DNA of 59,551 bases from Bacteroidota bacterium (GCA_005772895.1 SXIH01000035.1:1-59551); one strand, 5' to 3'; positions 26,541 to 34,937 are shown, counted from the first letter of the stretch. Numbers and translations: made by a program. Notes: a model not told the origin generated them from the letters alone.

Positions 26541-26777
26541 TTATTTTGCGTTTGCTTCAATGTAAGCAATTGCATCACCTACAGTGCTGATTTTTTCAGC
26601 TTGATCATCTGGGATAGCGATGTTGAATTCTTTTTCAAATTCCATGATTAATTCCACAGTATCCAATGAATCTGCTCCTAAATCATTTGTAAAGCTTGCT
26701 GTTGGTGTTACTTCTTTTTCGTCTACACCTAATTTATCAACGATGATAGCTTTTACTTTTGTTGCAATGTCTGACAT
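26541..26777 (-). CDS. acpP: Acyl carrier protein
   Basis: A 78-residue acidic helical protein that carries acyl chains on a phosphopantetheine arm. The attachment site is Ser37 in [12 protein letters not shown]. It heads the fabF-rnc-pyk transcription unit behind a promoter at 26839-26810. Length and motif are typical. Confidence 0.97.
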   Translation of the reverse strand: MSDIATKVKAIIVDKLGVDEKEVTPTASFTNDLGADSLDTVELIMEFEKEFNIAIPDDQAEKISTVGDAIAYIEANAK

Positions 26778-26809
26778 TTTTTTAAATGTTTTTGGGTTAA
26801 TTTTGGGTG

Positions 26810-26839
26810 CAAAGATATAGTTATATGCATAATTACAAA
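26810..26839 (-). promoter_or_regulatory. Promoter TTTG-N18-TATCTTTG (acpP operon)
   Basis: On the minus strand TTTG (26839-26836) and TATCTTTG (26817-26810) are 18 bases apart, fitting the Bacteroidota consensus. The acpP ATG is 32 bp further on. Confidence 0.75.
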
Positions 26840-26851
26840 AAAATATGCAGA

Positions 26852-27520
26852 TTATTCATAAAAAACATCAATTTGTTCTAATGTTTTACGCTTTAAATCA
26901 GGCACTTGCGTGTTATTTGCTAGGTATCCAACGGGAATTAGCAAAAAAGGGCGTTCATTCTCAGGTCTGGCAAGCAATTTACACAAAAAATTCATCGGAC
27001 TTGGCGTATGAGTAAGGGCTACGAGCCCAGCGTTATGAATTGCAGCCAATAAAAAACCTGCTGCCAAGCCTACTGATTCGGTTACATAATAGTTGTTTTT
27101 TTTCTTCCCATCCACAAATTCATAGGCTCGTTTAAAGACAATTATTAAAGCCGGAGCAACCTCCAAAAATGGTTTTTCCCAATTTGTTCCTAAAGGCGCT
27201 AAATCATCCAACCATTCTTCAGTCATTCTGCCATTATAACTATCGTATTCTTCTTTTTCTGCTGCAGCACGAATTTGTTTTTTCAAATCAGGATTCGTTA
27301 CCACGCAAAATGTCCAGGGTTGTTTATGTGCTCCTGATGGTGCAGTGGAAGCTGCCAATAAAATATTTTCTATTACTTCTTTTGGAATTGGTTTATCAGA
27401 AAAATCACGTACAGTTCTTCTTTTATCCATCCATTGATAAAATTCTTTGCTACGATTTATCATTTCCGCTTCAGGATAAGATTCTCTTGTGTATTCTATA
27501 TAAGGATATGTTTTTTCCAT
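26852..27520 (-). CDS. Iodotyrosine deiodinase-like nitroreductase-fold flavoprotein
   Basis: A 222-residue FMN enzyme. Much of the chain aligns with iodotyrosine deiodinase rather than ordinary nitroreductases: [23 protein letters not shown], and near the C-terminus [20 protein letters not shown]. The substrate-zwitterion triad of that family appears to be kept as Glu91, Tyr95 and Lys116 (in [10 protein letters not shown] ... GTNWEK). Known bacterial members reductively dehalogenate halotyrosines. The physiological role in bacteria is unclear. Monocistronic and divergent from purN. Confidence 0.8.
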   Translation of the reverse strand: MEKTYPYIEYTRESYPEAEMINRSKEFYQWMDKRRTVRDFSDKPIPKEVIENILLAASTAPSGAHKQPWTFCVVTNPDLKKQIRAAAEKEEYDSYNGRMTEEWLDDLAPLGTNWEKPFLEVAPALIIVFKRAYEFVDGKKKNNYYVTESVGLAAGFLLAAIHNAGLVALTHTPSPMNFLCKLLARPENERPFLLIPVGYLANNTQVPDLKRKTLEQIDVFYE

Positions 27521-27548
27521 TTAAAATTCTGCTTTTTGTAAAATATAG

Positions 27549-27556
27549 TACTTTTG
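27549..27556 (+). promoter_or_regulatory. -7 box TACTTTTG immediately before purN
   Basis: TACTTTTG ends only four bases before the purN ATG, so transcription would start at or next to the start codon (leaderless or nearly so). No correctly spaced -33 box is visible. Confidence 0.5.
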
Positions 27557-27560
27557 TAGC

Positions 27561-28124
27561 ATGATTAAAAATATTGCCATTTTTGCTTCAGGTGAAGGAA
27601 CCAATGCTCAAACGATTATCGATTATTTCAAAACATCAAATCAGGTAAAAATTGCATTAGTTGTTTCAAATAAATCAACGGCCAATGTTTTGAATCGCGC
27701 AAAAAATAATAATATAGACACATTGATAATTGATAAACATTCTTTTACTGAAACAAATGAGGTGATTGATGTTTTGAAAAAAGCCAATATTAATTTAATT
27801 GTACTTGCCGGATTTTTATGGATGATTCCGGAAAATTTAATTAAAGCATTTCCAAATAAAATTGTAAATATTCATCCTGCGCTTTTACCCAAATTTGGCG
27901 GGAAAGGAATGTATGGAATGAATGTCCACAAAGCAGTAATTGAAGCAAAAGAAAAAGAGAGTGGAATCTCCATTCATTTCGTGAATGAAAAATATGATGA
28001 AGGAAAAATAATTTCGCAGCATAAATGTGAAGTTTCGGAAACAGATACGCCTGAAAACCTTGCTCAAAAAATACAACAGCTCGAACATGAACATTTTCCA
28101 AAAGTGATAGAAAACATTCTATAA
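27561..28124 (+). CDS. purN: Phosphoribosylglycinamide formyltransferase
   Basis: A 187-residue enzyme that formylates GAR with 10-formyl-tetrahydrofolate in purine synthesis. It shows the N-terminal FASGEGTNAQTI loop, the catalytic region NIHPALLPKFGG (Asn, His) and GISIHFVNEKYDEGKII with the conserved Asp. Length is typical of PurN. The next gene's apparent signal peptide frame overlaps its 3' end. Confidence 0.95.
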   Translation: MIKNIAIFASGEGTNAQTIIDYFKTSNQVKIALVVSNKSTANVLNRAKNNNIDTLIIDKHSFTETNEVIDVLKKANINLIVLAGFLWMIPENLIKAFPNKIVNIHPALLPKFGGKGMYGMNVHKAVIEAKEKESGISIHFVNEKYDEGKIISQHKCEVSETDTPENLAQKIQQLEHEHFPKVIENIL

Positions 28125-28132
28125 CCAATAAC

Positions 28133-29521
28133 ATCAAAAAGAAATTCAAATATTATTGTCTTCTTTCCCTGCTTGCGTTCCTTACGCTGCCAGCCTTTTC
28201 TGTAAACAGAAAAGCGGATTCTCTGAAACAGTCCCTGATGGGCGTGACAGAAGAAAAGCAGATTGTGAATACCAATTGTGATATTGCTTGGGAATACCTT
28301 AAAGCAGGCGAATACGATCTTTCTATAAAATATTCACAGGAAGCGCTCACCACTGCAGAAAGAATCAACTTTCAGAGCGGAGTTGCACAGGCACTTACAT
28401 ACATTGGTAGTCATTACGAAGAAAAGGGCGATTACACCGTAGCGATTAAACACTTCTTTCATGCACTTAAGATTTATGATTCACTGATTGCTACAGGAAG
28501 CAAAGAAAGGAGTCTGAAATTTTTAAAGAAATCTTCTGCAACCGTCCTTCACAACATTGGCAAAGCGTATATGTTCCAGAATGATTACAAGAAAGCACTC
28601 GGGTATTTTCACAAAGCGCTAGTATTTTCAAAAGAGAATGGAGACAAAACAGCCATCGCTGCACATACTGGAATTATTGGAGTAGCATACATCTACAACT
28701 TTGATTACGACAGTTCCCTAGTATACCTTTTACAGGCACAAAAAATGGATGCCGAACTTAAGAACACAAGTCAATCGATCTATTGGTTAGGGAATATTGG
28801 GAATGTGTACTATCTAAAGGGGCAACAAGAAAAAGATCCGAATAAAAAATCAGAGATGAATGAGAAAGCATTGCTGAATTATCAGGAAGCTTTGAAAGAA
28901 TCGAGAATAACAGGCGACAAAACCCTCATCGCTAGTTGGCTTGGGAATATTGGCAGCATAAATACTGAATCGGGGAAATTCGAAGATGCTGAACTTTATC
29001 TGAATGAAGGAATGGCACTGGCTGAAGACATGAAAGCGCTAAACATGATTAAGCAGTTTGAAGAATCCTTGAGTAATCTTTATGAAGCCTGGGGAAAAAC
29101 AGACAAGGCACTTCTGCATTATAAAAAATTTATTGCTGTGCGCGACAGTCTTTACAATGACGAGAACACAAGAAATCAGACCCGCATTGAGATGAATTAT
29201 GAATTCGACAAGAAACAAGCCATTGCAAAAGCGGAACAGGAAAAAAAGGATGAGGTAACGCGCATTGTTATCTGGTCGATTAGCTCCGGACTTTTTCTCG
29301 TACTTATACTTGCAATATTTATTTTCCGTAGCTACAAACAAAAACAAAAAGCGAATGTGATTATTACACAACAAAAAGAAGAAGTAGAAAGACAGAAACA
29401 GTTGGTGGAAGACAAACAAAAAGAAATCCTTGACAGTATCCATTATGCTAAAAGAATACAGCAGAGTTTAATGCCTACGATGAAGTATATTGAGAAGCAA
29501 ATAGGACGGCTGATGAAATGA
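28133..29521 (+). CDS. TPR sensor-like membrane protein with missing canonical start
   Basis: TPR repeats fill about residues 1-310 counted from the ATG at 28238. A membrane helix follows (IVIWSISSGLFLVLILAIFIF), then a coiled coil (QQKEEVERQKQLVEDKQKE) and the motif ILDSIHYAKRIQQSLMP. That architecture is the front of SpoIIE-phosphatase signalling proteins, but the protein stops without the phosphatase domain; short versions like this exist in Bacteroidota. The frame upstream of 28238 encodes a convincing signal peptide (KKKFKYYCLLSLLAFLTLPAFS) with no ATG, GTG or TTG between the in-frame stop at 28088 and 28238. I place the start near ATC 28133 tentatively; ATG 28238 is the conservative start. 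Confidence 0.6.
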   Translation: MKKKFKYYCLLSLLAFLTLPAFSVNRKADSLKQSLMGVTEEKQIVNTNCDIAWEYLKAGEYDLSIKYSQEALTTAERINFQSGVAQALTYIGSHYEEKGDYTVAIKHFFHALKIYDSLIATGSKERSLKFLKKSSATVLHNIGKAYMFQNDYKKALGYFHKALVFSKENGDKTAIAAHTGIIGVAYIYNFDYDSSLVYLLQAQKMDAELKNTSQSIYWLGNIGNVYYLKGQQEKDPNKKSEMNEKALLNYQEALKESRITGDKTLIASWLGNIGSINTESGKFEDAELYLNEGMALAEDMKALNMIKQFEESLSNLYEAWGKTDKALLHYKKFIAVRDSLYNDENTRNQTRIEMNYEFDKKQAIAKAEQEKKDEVTRIVIWSISSGLFLVLILAIFIFRSYKQKQKANVIITQQKEEVERQKQLVEDKQKEILDSIHYAKRIQQSLMPTMKYIEKQIGRLMK

Positions 29522-29525
29522 TTAT

Positions 29526-29533
29526 TACCTTTG
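29526..29533 (+). promoter_or_regulatory. -7 box TACCTTTG before the MarC gene
   Basis: TACCTTTG matches TAnnTTTG and lies 25 bp before the ATG at 29559. A -33 TTG at the expected distance is not visible. Confidence 0.5.
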
Positions 29534-29558
29534 CATTTAATTCATATCTATAATAAAA

Positions 29559-30137
29559 ATGAACTTCGACTTTAAACAAATAGCCACACTCAGTATGATT
29601 TTATTTGCTGTGATTGATGTAATTGGATCTTTGCCTGTTTTGCTCGACTTGCAAGGCAAGGTTGGGAAAATACAATCTGAAAAAGCAACCATTGTTTCGG
29701 GAATAATTATGGTTGTGTTTATGTTTGTTGGTGAACAAATTTTAAATCTGATTGGCATTGATGTAAGCTCATTTGCCATTGCAGGATCTTTTGTAATTTT
29801 CTTTTTAGCATTAGAAATGATTTTGGGAGTAAAGTTTTATAAAGATGAGACGGCAGCAACGGCATCGGTTGTTCCTATTGCTTTTCCATTGATTGCGGGA
29901 ACTGGAACATTAACTACTTTGCTTTCTCTACGTGCAGAATATTACATCGAAAATATTTTAGTAGCGATTGTGATTAATTTGATTGTTGTATATGTAGTTT
30001 TAAGAAATACACATCGCTTAGAAAAAATATTGGGAGTTGGAGGAATTAATATTTTAAGAAAAGTGTTTGGAGTTATTTTATTGGCGATTGCTGTGAAATT
30101 ATTTACAACTCATGCGATGCATATAATGCACAAATAA
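29559..30137 (+). CDS. MarC family integral membrane protein
   Basis: A 192-residue protein with about six membrane helices, matching the MarC/UPF0056 family in length and layout. Visible are the LFAVIDVIGSLPVLL start, the FFLALEMILG segment and the PIAFPLIAGTGTLTTLL motif. Transport substrate and function are unsettled even for well-studied members. It is likely monocistronic; a block of dispersed repeats starts at its stop codon. Confidence 0.88.
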   Translation: MNFDFKQIATLSMILFAVIDVIGSLPVLLDLQGKVGKIQSEKATIVSGIIMVVFMFVGEQILNLIGIDVSSFAIAGSFVIFFLALEMILGVKFYKDETAATASVVPIAFPLIAGTGTLTTLLSLRAEYYIENILVAIVINLIVVYVVLRNTHRLEKILGVGGINILRKVFGVILLAIAVKLFTTHAMHIMHK

Positions 30138-30272
30138 TCAGTTGGCAATTTTGCAGTTGGCAATTAAAAAAAGTAGACAATAAAGGCAGTAGGCAATAGA
30201 CAAATAAAAATATATTCGTAATTGAATCCAAATTTGTCTACTTTTTTATTTTTTGTCGATTGTCTACTTTTA
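30138..30272. repeat. Dispersed repeat family 1, inverted pair
   Basis: Directly after the MarC stop, units CAGTTGGCAATT, AAAGTAGACAAT and GCAGTAGGCAATAGACAAA run to about 30210. Reverse-complement units (TTTGTCTACTTTTTTA, TCGATTGTCTACTTTT) follow at 30233-30272. The two halves can pair into a long imperfect hairpin between marC and rnhA. Confidence 0.75.
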
Positions 30273-30292
30273 CGATATGATACTTACGGAGA

Positions 30293-30745
30293 ATGATTAA
30301 AATATATACAGATGGTGCTTCTCGTGGAAACCCCGGTCCAGGTGGATATGGAGTGGTGATGATTGCCGGCACTCATCGTAAAGAAATTGCTGAAGGATTT
30401 AAGTTAACGACTAACAATCGCATGGAATTGTTGAGTGTGATTGTTGCATTGGAGACTTTAAAAAAAGAAGGAACAACAGTTACCATTTATTCAGATTCAA
30501 AATATGTTGTTGATTCGGTGGAACAGAAATGGGTTTTTGGTTGGGAGAAAAAAAATTTCAAAGGGAAAAAGAATGAAGATTTGTGGAAACGCTTTTTAAA
30601 AATTTACAGAAAACACATAGTTAAATTTGTTTGGGTAAAAGGGCATTCGTCAAATGTTGAAAATAACCGCTGTGATGAATTGGCAGTTGAAGCTGCATTG
30701 GGTGGTCATTTAAAAGTTGATCATGGTTACGAAGAATCACTTTAA
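30293..30745 (+). CDS. rnhA: Ribonuclease HI
   Basis: A 150-residue nuclease that cuts RNA in RNA-DNA hybrids. Catalytic acidic residues lie in IYTDGASRGNPGPGG (Asp6), TNNRMELLSVI (Glu near 45), IYSDSKYVVDS (Asp near 68) and CDELAVEAA (Asp near 131). Length is typical. It is probably a single-gene unit. Confidence 0.96.
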   Translation: MIKIYTDGASRGNPGPGGYGVVMIAGTHRKEIAEGFKLTTNNRMELLSVIVALETLKKEGTTVTIYSDSKYVVDSVEQKWVFGWEKKNFKGKKNEDLWKRFLKIYRKHIVKFVWVKGHSSNVENNRCDELAVEAALGGHLKVDHGYEESL

Positions 30746-30782
30746 TCGTAATCTCGGAAGATGACAAAAGGTTGCTCGCAGA

Positions 30783-30802
30783 CCTGCCTGTCGGCAGACA
30801 GG
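30783..30802. repeat. Dispersed repeat family 4 (CCTGCCTG palindrome)
   Basis: CCTGCCTGTCGGCAGACAGG, an inverted repeat with one G-T mismatch in its 8-bp arms. A near-identical element (CCTGCCTG, five bases, CAGGCAGG) lies inside radA at 38815-38835. Confidence 0.75.
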
Positions 30803-30858
30803 TTCCGCAGATTTTCGCAAATTTTCTACTCTTAGAAAAGAGAGATGGAAATTATAAT

Positions 30859-30890
30859 AAAAGCGCCCATTTAGCTACATGGGCGCTTTT
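30859..30890. terminator. Bidirectional intrinsic terminator
   Basis: A perfect 12-bp stem AAAAGCGCCCAT / ATGGGCGCTTTT with an 8-base loop and T-run, between the convergent rnhA and the secreted-protein gene at 30894. Confidence 0.9.
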
Positions 30891-30893
30891 TGT

Positions 30894-31523
30894 TTATTTA
30901 TGTTTTTCGTTGTATTTATTTGAATAGAAAATAATTCGCTCTAGATCGTCCGTAATACAACGTTTACAAGTTGGATCTAAGTCATCATTTTTATCATTTA
31001 AGTATTCATTCTTAATAATTTCATCATCTTTAAATAATGCATCTGCAACAGAGGATGGTTTGTCATAATTTTTAATTTGAATAAGATTTCCACTAGGCCC
31101 TTCAGAATAATAAACAAATGTAAAATCTTGGTTAGGAGCGCCTCTTTCAATTGCTTTCGTTTTATTGTCTATTACATTTAATCTGTACCCCTTGATGTAT
31201 AAACATAATTTTCCATAGCATAACATATTGTATGCCTTTCCATTGATAATTCTAAAACGATTACCAAAAGCATCTTTGAACCCATAATAATTTACCTCAG
31301 AAAATTTATATACTTTACCACCTAATTTTACAAAATAATCCACAACTATTTTCTCATCCAATTCTCCTAAATATTCAATTTTATCATTTAATAAATCTTC
31401 TTGGGTTTTATAAAATCCTGGTTTTTGTTTACCAATAATCGTTTTACCATATTGAATGGTGTTTTGAGAATTTACTTTCAAGACAGCTAGTATAAGAAAT
31501 ATTGAAAAAATTATTTGTTTCAT
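30894..31523 (-). CDS. Secreted protein of unknown function
   Basis: A 209-residue protein with a signal peptide (residues 1-19, ending VNSQ). The mature part is mixed alpha/beta with many Tyr, Lys and Asn. Two C-terminal cysteines occur in PTCKRCITDD near residue 190. I do not recognise the family. It stands alone between a terminator and the unusual repeat region at 31677. No promoter box could be assigned. Confidence 0.65.
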   Translation of the reverse strand: MKQIIFSIFLILAVLKVNSQNTIQYGKTIIGKQKPGFYKTQEDLLNDKIEYLGELDEKIVVDYFVKLGGKVYKFSEVNYYGFKDAFGNRFRIINGKAYNMLCYGKLCLYIKGYRLNVIDNKTKAIERGAPNQDFTFVYYSEGPSGNLIQIKNYDKPSSVADALFKDDEIIKNEYLNDKNDDLDPTCKRCITDDLERIIFYSNKYNEKHK

Positions 31524-31625
31524 TTGTTTTAGGTTTTAGTTTATGTATCAAAAGGGAAATGCTGTCAAATTTTTTAAATTTGATTGCATTTCCCTAAAAA
31601 ATTTCTATTTTTAATTTTTGTTGAA

Positions 31626-31645
31626 TCTCCCCTTTGGGGAGGATT
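31626..31645. repeat. CTCCCCTTTGGGGAG palindrome
   Basis: CTCCCCTTTGGGGAG plus GATTT, a short hairpin related to the CCCCCTTTGAAGGGGG element found inside thiC at 58991. It lies in the 245-bp gap between the secreted protein and the ATPase gene. Confidence 0.5.
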
Positions 31646-31676
31646 TTTATGAGGTTATTTTTCGTAGATTACGGCA

Positions 31677-31754
31677 AAATGGCAATAATTTTAGATTGTA
31701 ATCCAAAATTATTGCCATTTTTTAGGATTTAAATCCAAAATTATTGTATTTTTG
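31677..31754 (+). promoter_or_regulatory. Inverted and direct repeats plus -7 box before the DUF4143 ATPase
   Basis: A perfect 16-bp inverted repeat (AAATGGCAATAATTTT at 31677-31692, complement at 31705-31720) surrounds GATTGTAATC. A 26-bp unit ending in AATCCAAAATTATTG is present twice, at 31689-31714 and 31721-31746, 32 bp apart. The second copy abuts TATTTTTG (31747-31754), a -7 box 14 bp before the ATG. This looks like a repeated operator or a strong hairpin controlling the ATPase gene. Confidence 0.6.
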
Positions 31755-31768
31755 TAAAAAGAGGCCGA

Positions 31769-32899
31769 ATGATTGTTAGAAAACTAGAAAATATAATAAA
31801 GGAAAAACTTAATAAAAACAAGGTTATTACTCTGCTTGGAGCAAGGCAAACGGGTAAAACATCTTTGTTAAAAAAGATGTTTTCAAATGAAGATGAGACA
31901 CTGTGGTTAAATGGGGATGAATCGGACGTACAAGATCGTTTCAAAAATCCAACTTCAACAAATTTAAAAGCACTTATAGGAAATAAAAAACTAGTAATTA
32001 TTGATGAGGCTCAACGTATCCATGATATTGGATTGGCACTAAAATTATTGATTGATAATTATCCAACTATTCAAATTATTGCAACGGGTTCTTCTTCCTT
32101 TGAACTATTAAATAAAATGAATGAACCCCTAACCGGAAGGAAATATGAATTTGAACTTTTTCCAATTTCTCTAGAAGAACTAAAAGGTCATCATAGCGAA
32201 TTTATTGAAAAACGATTGCTTTCTACTAGACTTGTCTTTGGCTCTTATCCAGAAATAATAAACAAACAAGGAGAAGAAATTGAAGTATTAAAATTATTAT
32301 CAGATAGTTATTTGTACCGCGATTTGCTTATGCTGGAAAATATTAAAAAACCAGAAAAACTTATTAAACTATTACAAGCATTGGCTTACCAAATTGGCAA
32401 TGAAGTTTCGTATAACGAAATTGGAAATTTAATTGGCTTAGATAGTAAAACTGTTGAAAGTTATATTCATTTGCTGGAGAAATCATTTGTAGTTTTTCGA
32501 TTAAATTCATTTAGTAGAAATCAACGAAACGAATTAAAAGCTTCGAAAAAAATTTATTTCTATGACAATGGAATAAGAAACGCCTTGATTTCAAATTTTA
32601 AACTTTTAGAAGGCCGGCAAGATATTGGCGCACTTTGGGAAAACTATCTTGTTTCAGAAAGAAGAAAATACAATTCATACAGCAACAACTATGCTGCCTG
32701 CTACTTTTGGAGAACAACCGATGGTCAAGAAATAGATTATATAGAAGATAAAGATGGAGAAATAACAGGATATGAATTTAAATGGAACAGTACAAAAAAA
32801 CATAAAATCACAAAAACGTTTTTAAATGCTTATCCAAACAGCTCTGTTAAAATAATTACACCGGAAAACTATTTTGAATTCCTAACTAAAATTGACTAG
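31769..32899 (+). CDS. AAA ATPase with DUF4143 domain
   Basis: A 376-residue protein of the family with an N-terminal AAA ATPase and a C-terminal DUF4143 domain. Walker A is LLGARQTGKTSLL (about 23-35), Walker B is KLVIIDEAQRI (about 75-85), and sensor 1 is IIATGSSSFEL. A wHTH-like region precedes the DUF4143 part, which has YFWRTTDGQEIDYIED near residue 310. The family is widespread, patchily distributed and functionally unknown, and often found as lone mobile-looking genes. Here it is alone, between a repeat-rich promoter and a convergent SDR gene. Confidence 0.88.
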   Translation: MIVRKLENIIKEKLNKNKVITLLGARQTGKTSLLKKMFSNEDETLWLNGDESDVQDRFKNPTSTNLKALIGNKKLVIIDEAQRIHDIGLALKLLIDNYPTIQIIATGSSSFELLNKMNEPLTGRKYEFELFPISLEELKGHHSEFIEKRLLSTRLVFGSYPEIINKQGEEIEVLKLLSDSYLYRDLLMLENIKKPEKLIKLLQALAYQIGNEVSYNEIGNLIGLDSKTVESYIHLLEKSFVVFRLNSFSRNQRNELKASKKIYFYDNGIRNALISNFKLLEGRQDIGALWENYLVSERRKYNSYSNNYAACYFWRTTDGQEIDYIEDKDGEITGYEFKWNSTKKHKITKTFLNAYPNSSVKIITPENYFEFLTKID

Positions 32900-32901
32900 C
32901 A

Positions 32902-33690
32902 TTACAAACTCCCTGTTCTACCACCATCCACAGGAACATTTATCCCGGTAATATAAGAAGCAGCCGGTGATGCTAAAAACGCAACTGCATTAGCAACTTC
33001 TGAAGGTTCAGCAAAACGACCCAATGGAATTTCGCTTTCCATTTCATTCTTGATTTCGTTTAAGGATTCACCCGTATTTTTTGATTTGTTTTCGATGATG
33101 GTACTTAATCGTCCGGTTAAAGTCGCTCCTGGAAGTACATTGTTTACTGTTATTCCGTAAGATGCTACTTCATTTGCTAATGTCTTACTCCAATTTGCAA
33201 CTGCTGCACGAATGGTGTTGGATACTCCTAAATTTTTCAATGGAATTTTTACGGATGTACTAATAATATTTATTACTCTTCCGTATTTCGATTCTTTCAT
33301 TCCTTCAATCAATGCCTGAACTAAAATATGATTACAAACTAAATGATTGTTGAATGCTTGTAAAAACTCATCCACCTTTGCATTTTGAATAAGTCCGCTG
33401 GGTGGTCCGCCAGTATTGTTTACAAGAATATGAATTGCACCTTGTGTTGCAACAAAACTATCTAGCTTTTCTTTTAACTGATTGGATTGTTGAAAATCAG
33501 CAACCAGGAAATTGTGTTTTTGTCCTTTTGAAACATCTAGATCTTTCATCGCTGTTTTTAATGATTCCTCGTTACGGGCAACCAAAACAATATTTGCTCC
33601 AAGCAATGCCAATTCAATTGCTGCAGCCTTTCCAATGCCTTGTGTACTTCCGCACACCATTGCTGTTTTTCCTGATAAATCTAAGTTCAT
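32902..33690 (-). CDS. SDR family oxidoreductase-like protein
   Basis: A 262-residue Rossmann-fold protein with the cofactor motif GSTQGIGKA (residues 14-22) and NNTGGPPSG near 91-99. It ends with a typical SDR tail (YITGINVPVDGGRTGSL). The usual catalytic Tyr-x3-Lys is not present: the aligned segment GVSNTIRAAVANWSK has Ser and Arg at those places. A subfamily with this change exists, so the protein may be an atypical reductase or non-catalytic. It lies downstream of the type III PKS cluster, 68 bp after the FAD enzyme, and may be part of it. Confidence 0.8.
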   Translation of the reverse strand: MNLDLSGKTAMVCGSTQGIGKAAAIELALLGANIVLVARNEESLKTAMKDLDVSKGQKHNFLVADFQQSNQLKEKLDSFVATQGAIHILVNNTGGPPSGLIQNAKVDEFLQAFNNHLVCNHILVQALIEGMKESKYGRVINIISTSVKIPLKNLGVSNTIRAAVANWSKTLANEVASYGITVNNVLPGATLTGRLSTIIENKSKNTGESLNEIKNEMESEIPLGRFAEPSEVANAVAFLASPAASYITGINVPVDGGRTGSL

Positions 33691-33710
33691 AGTGTAAAAA
33701 TAACAAAAAA

Positions 33711-33754
33711 TTTCTTAGCGTTCTCTGCGCTTCCTTTGCGCCCTCTGCGGTTAG
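33711..33754. repeat. Dispersed repeat family 3 (CTCTGCGCTTCCTTTGCGCC)
   Basis: TTCTTAGCGTTCTCTGCG, then CTTCCTTTGCGCCCTCTGCGG, a low-complexity (CTnTGCG)n repeat between the FAD enzyme and SDR genes, ending four bases before the former's stop. A looser relative lies at 34938-35034. Confidence 0.6.
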
Positions 33755-33757
33755 ATT

Positions 33758-34912
33758 TCAGAATGGTTTTCCATGTGTGGATTTTACTACTGAATTCCGT
33801 AAAAAGCGATTTGCTTTTAAAATAGATATGGCAATATTTGTCATTGATGTATTTTTTAAAAGTTTCTGTAAGGATTCAGAAAGGTTCAGTCTGCTCTTGA
33901 ATTGTTTTTTCCAAAAATCATTGTATTTTTTTTCTAATTGCCCTCGTATAATTTTTTTATTAAAATATTCTCCCAGTAATTTATTTAATTCGAAAGAACT
34001 TCTCATAGCCATGCTCATCCCATTTCCACTTAGTGGTGCAATGTTCCCTGCTGTATCGCCAATCATTAAAATATTATTTTCTACTACACTTTTGAAACCA
34101 ATTTTAATTTGTGAAATAGCCAAAGGTTCTTCAAATAAAAATTCAGCTGTTGTAAAATATGTTTTCAAAAATGGATTTTTAAAAAGAATTTCCTGCTCCA
34201 TCTTTTTAATATCTCCATTGTACTTTTTTAGATTTTCTGAATCGGTTAAATAACACAGACAATATCTGTTGCCTTCGACTTTAGAAATTCCGCAATAACC
34301 ATTTTTAAAGTTATGGAGTTCGATCAAATCGTTTGGAAAATTAATGTTTATGTGATACTTAATGCCGACATAATTTTTTTCTTTTTCTGCTTTCGGTAAA
34401 CTCATTGCCGGTTTCACAACAACAGGAACGCGTCTTAATTTTGTATCAAGATTACTTTTTTTGCCCCAAGCTCCGACACATATTTCAGAAGTAAAACTTC
34501 CTTTTGATGAATCGATTGTAAATTGTTCATTTTTAAACTTCACATCATTCACTCTGCAATCATCCAGCAAAATAACTCCTTTACTTTTTGCAATATCTGC
34601 CAATTTGGAATCCAATAAATACCTGCTTATTCCAAAGCCCCCAAGTTCCAATTTATGTTTTAACAATTTTCCGGAAGGAGACGAAACTTGCAATCGAGTA
34701 ATTTTCGGAAGATTTAATTCGGATAAATTCAATCCTAATCGTTCTAAAAAGTTCCAAGATTCCATTGAGATATATTCACCACAAACTTTATGAAAAGGGT
34801 ATTTGTTTTTTTCGAATAACACACAAGAATAACCTCCATCTGCTAATTGGATTGCGAGTGTTAGTCCGGCCAGACCGCCACCAATAATGGAGACTTGATT
34901 ATCGTTTTTCAT
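33758..34912 (-). CDS. FAD-dependent oxidoreductase (geranylgeranyl-reductase-like)
   Basis: A 384-residue flavoprotein with the dinucleotide motif IIGGGLAGLTLAIQLA (residues 9-24), an early HKVCGEYIS motif, and the FAD-binding MIGDTAGNIAPLSGNGM near 275-291. This pattern fits the NAD(P)/FAD oxidoreductases related to geranylgeranyl reductases and aromatic hydroxylases. It follows the methyltransferase gene on the minus strand after a 100-bp repeat-containing gap. In context it probably hydroxylates, oxidises or reduces the polyketide or its prenylated form (inference). Confidence 0.85.
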   Translation of the reverse strand: MKNDNQVSIIGGGLAGLTLAIQLADGGYSCVLFEKNKYPFHKVCGEYISMESWNFLERLGLNLSELNLPKITRLQVSSPSGKLLKHKLELGGFGISRYLLDSKLADIAKSKGVILLDDCRVNDVKFKNEQFTIDSSKGSFTSEICVGAWGKKSNLDTKLRRVPVVVKPAMSLPKAEKEKNYVGIKYHININFPNDLIELHNFKNGYCGISKVEGNRYCLCYLTDSENLKKYNGDIKKMEQEILFKNPFLKTYFTTAEFLFEEPLAISQIKIGFKSVVENNILMIGDTAGNIAPLSGNGMSMAMRSSFELNKLLGEYFNKKIIRGQLEKKYNDFWKKQFKSRLNLSESLQKLLKNTSMTNIAISILKANRFLRNSVVKSTHGKPF

Positions 34913-34937
34913 TTATAATTATTCTTCTCTACTTTTC

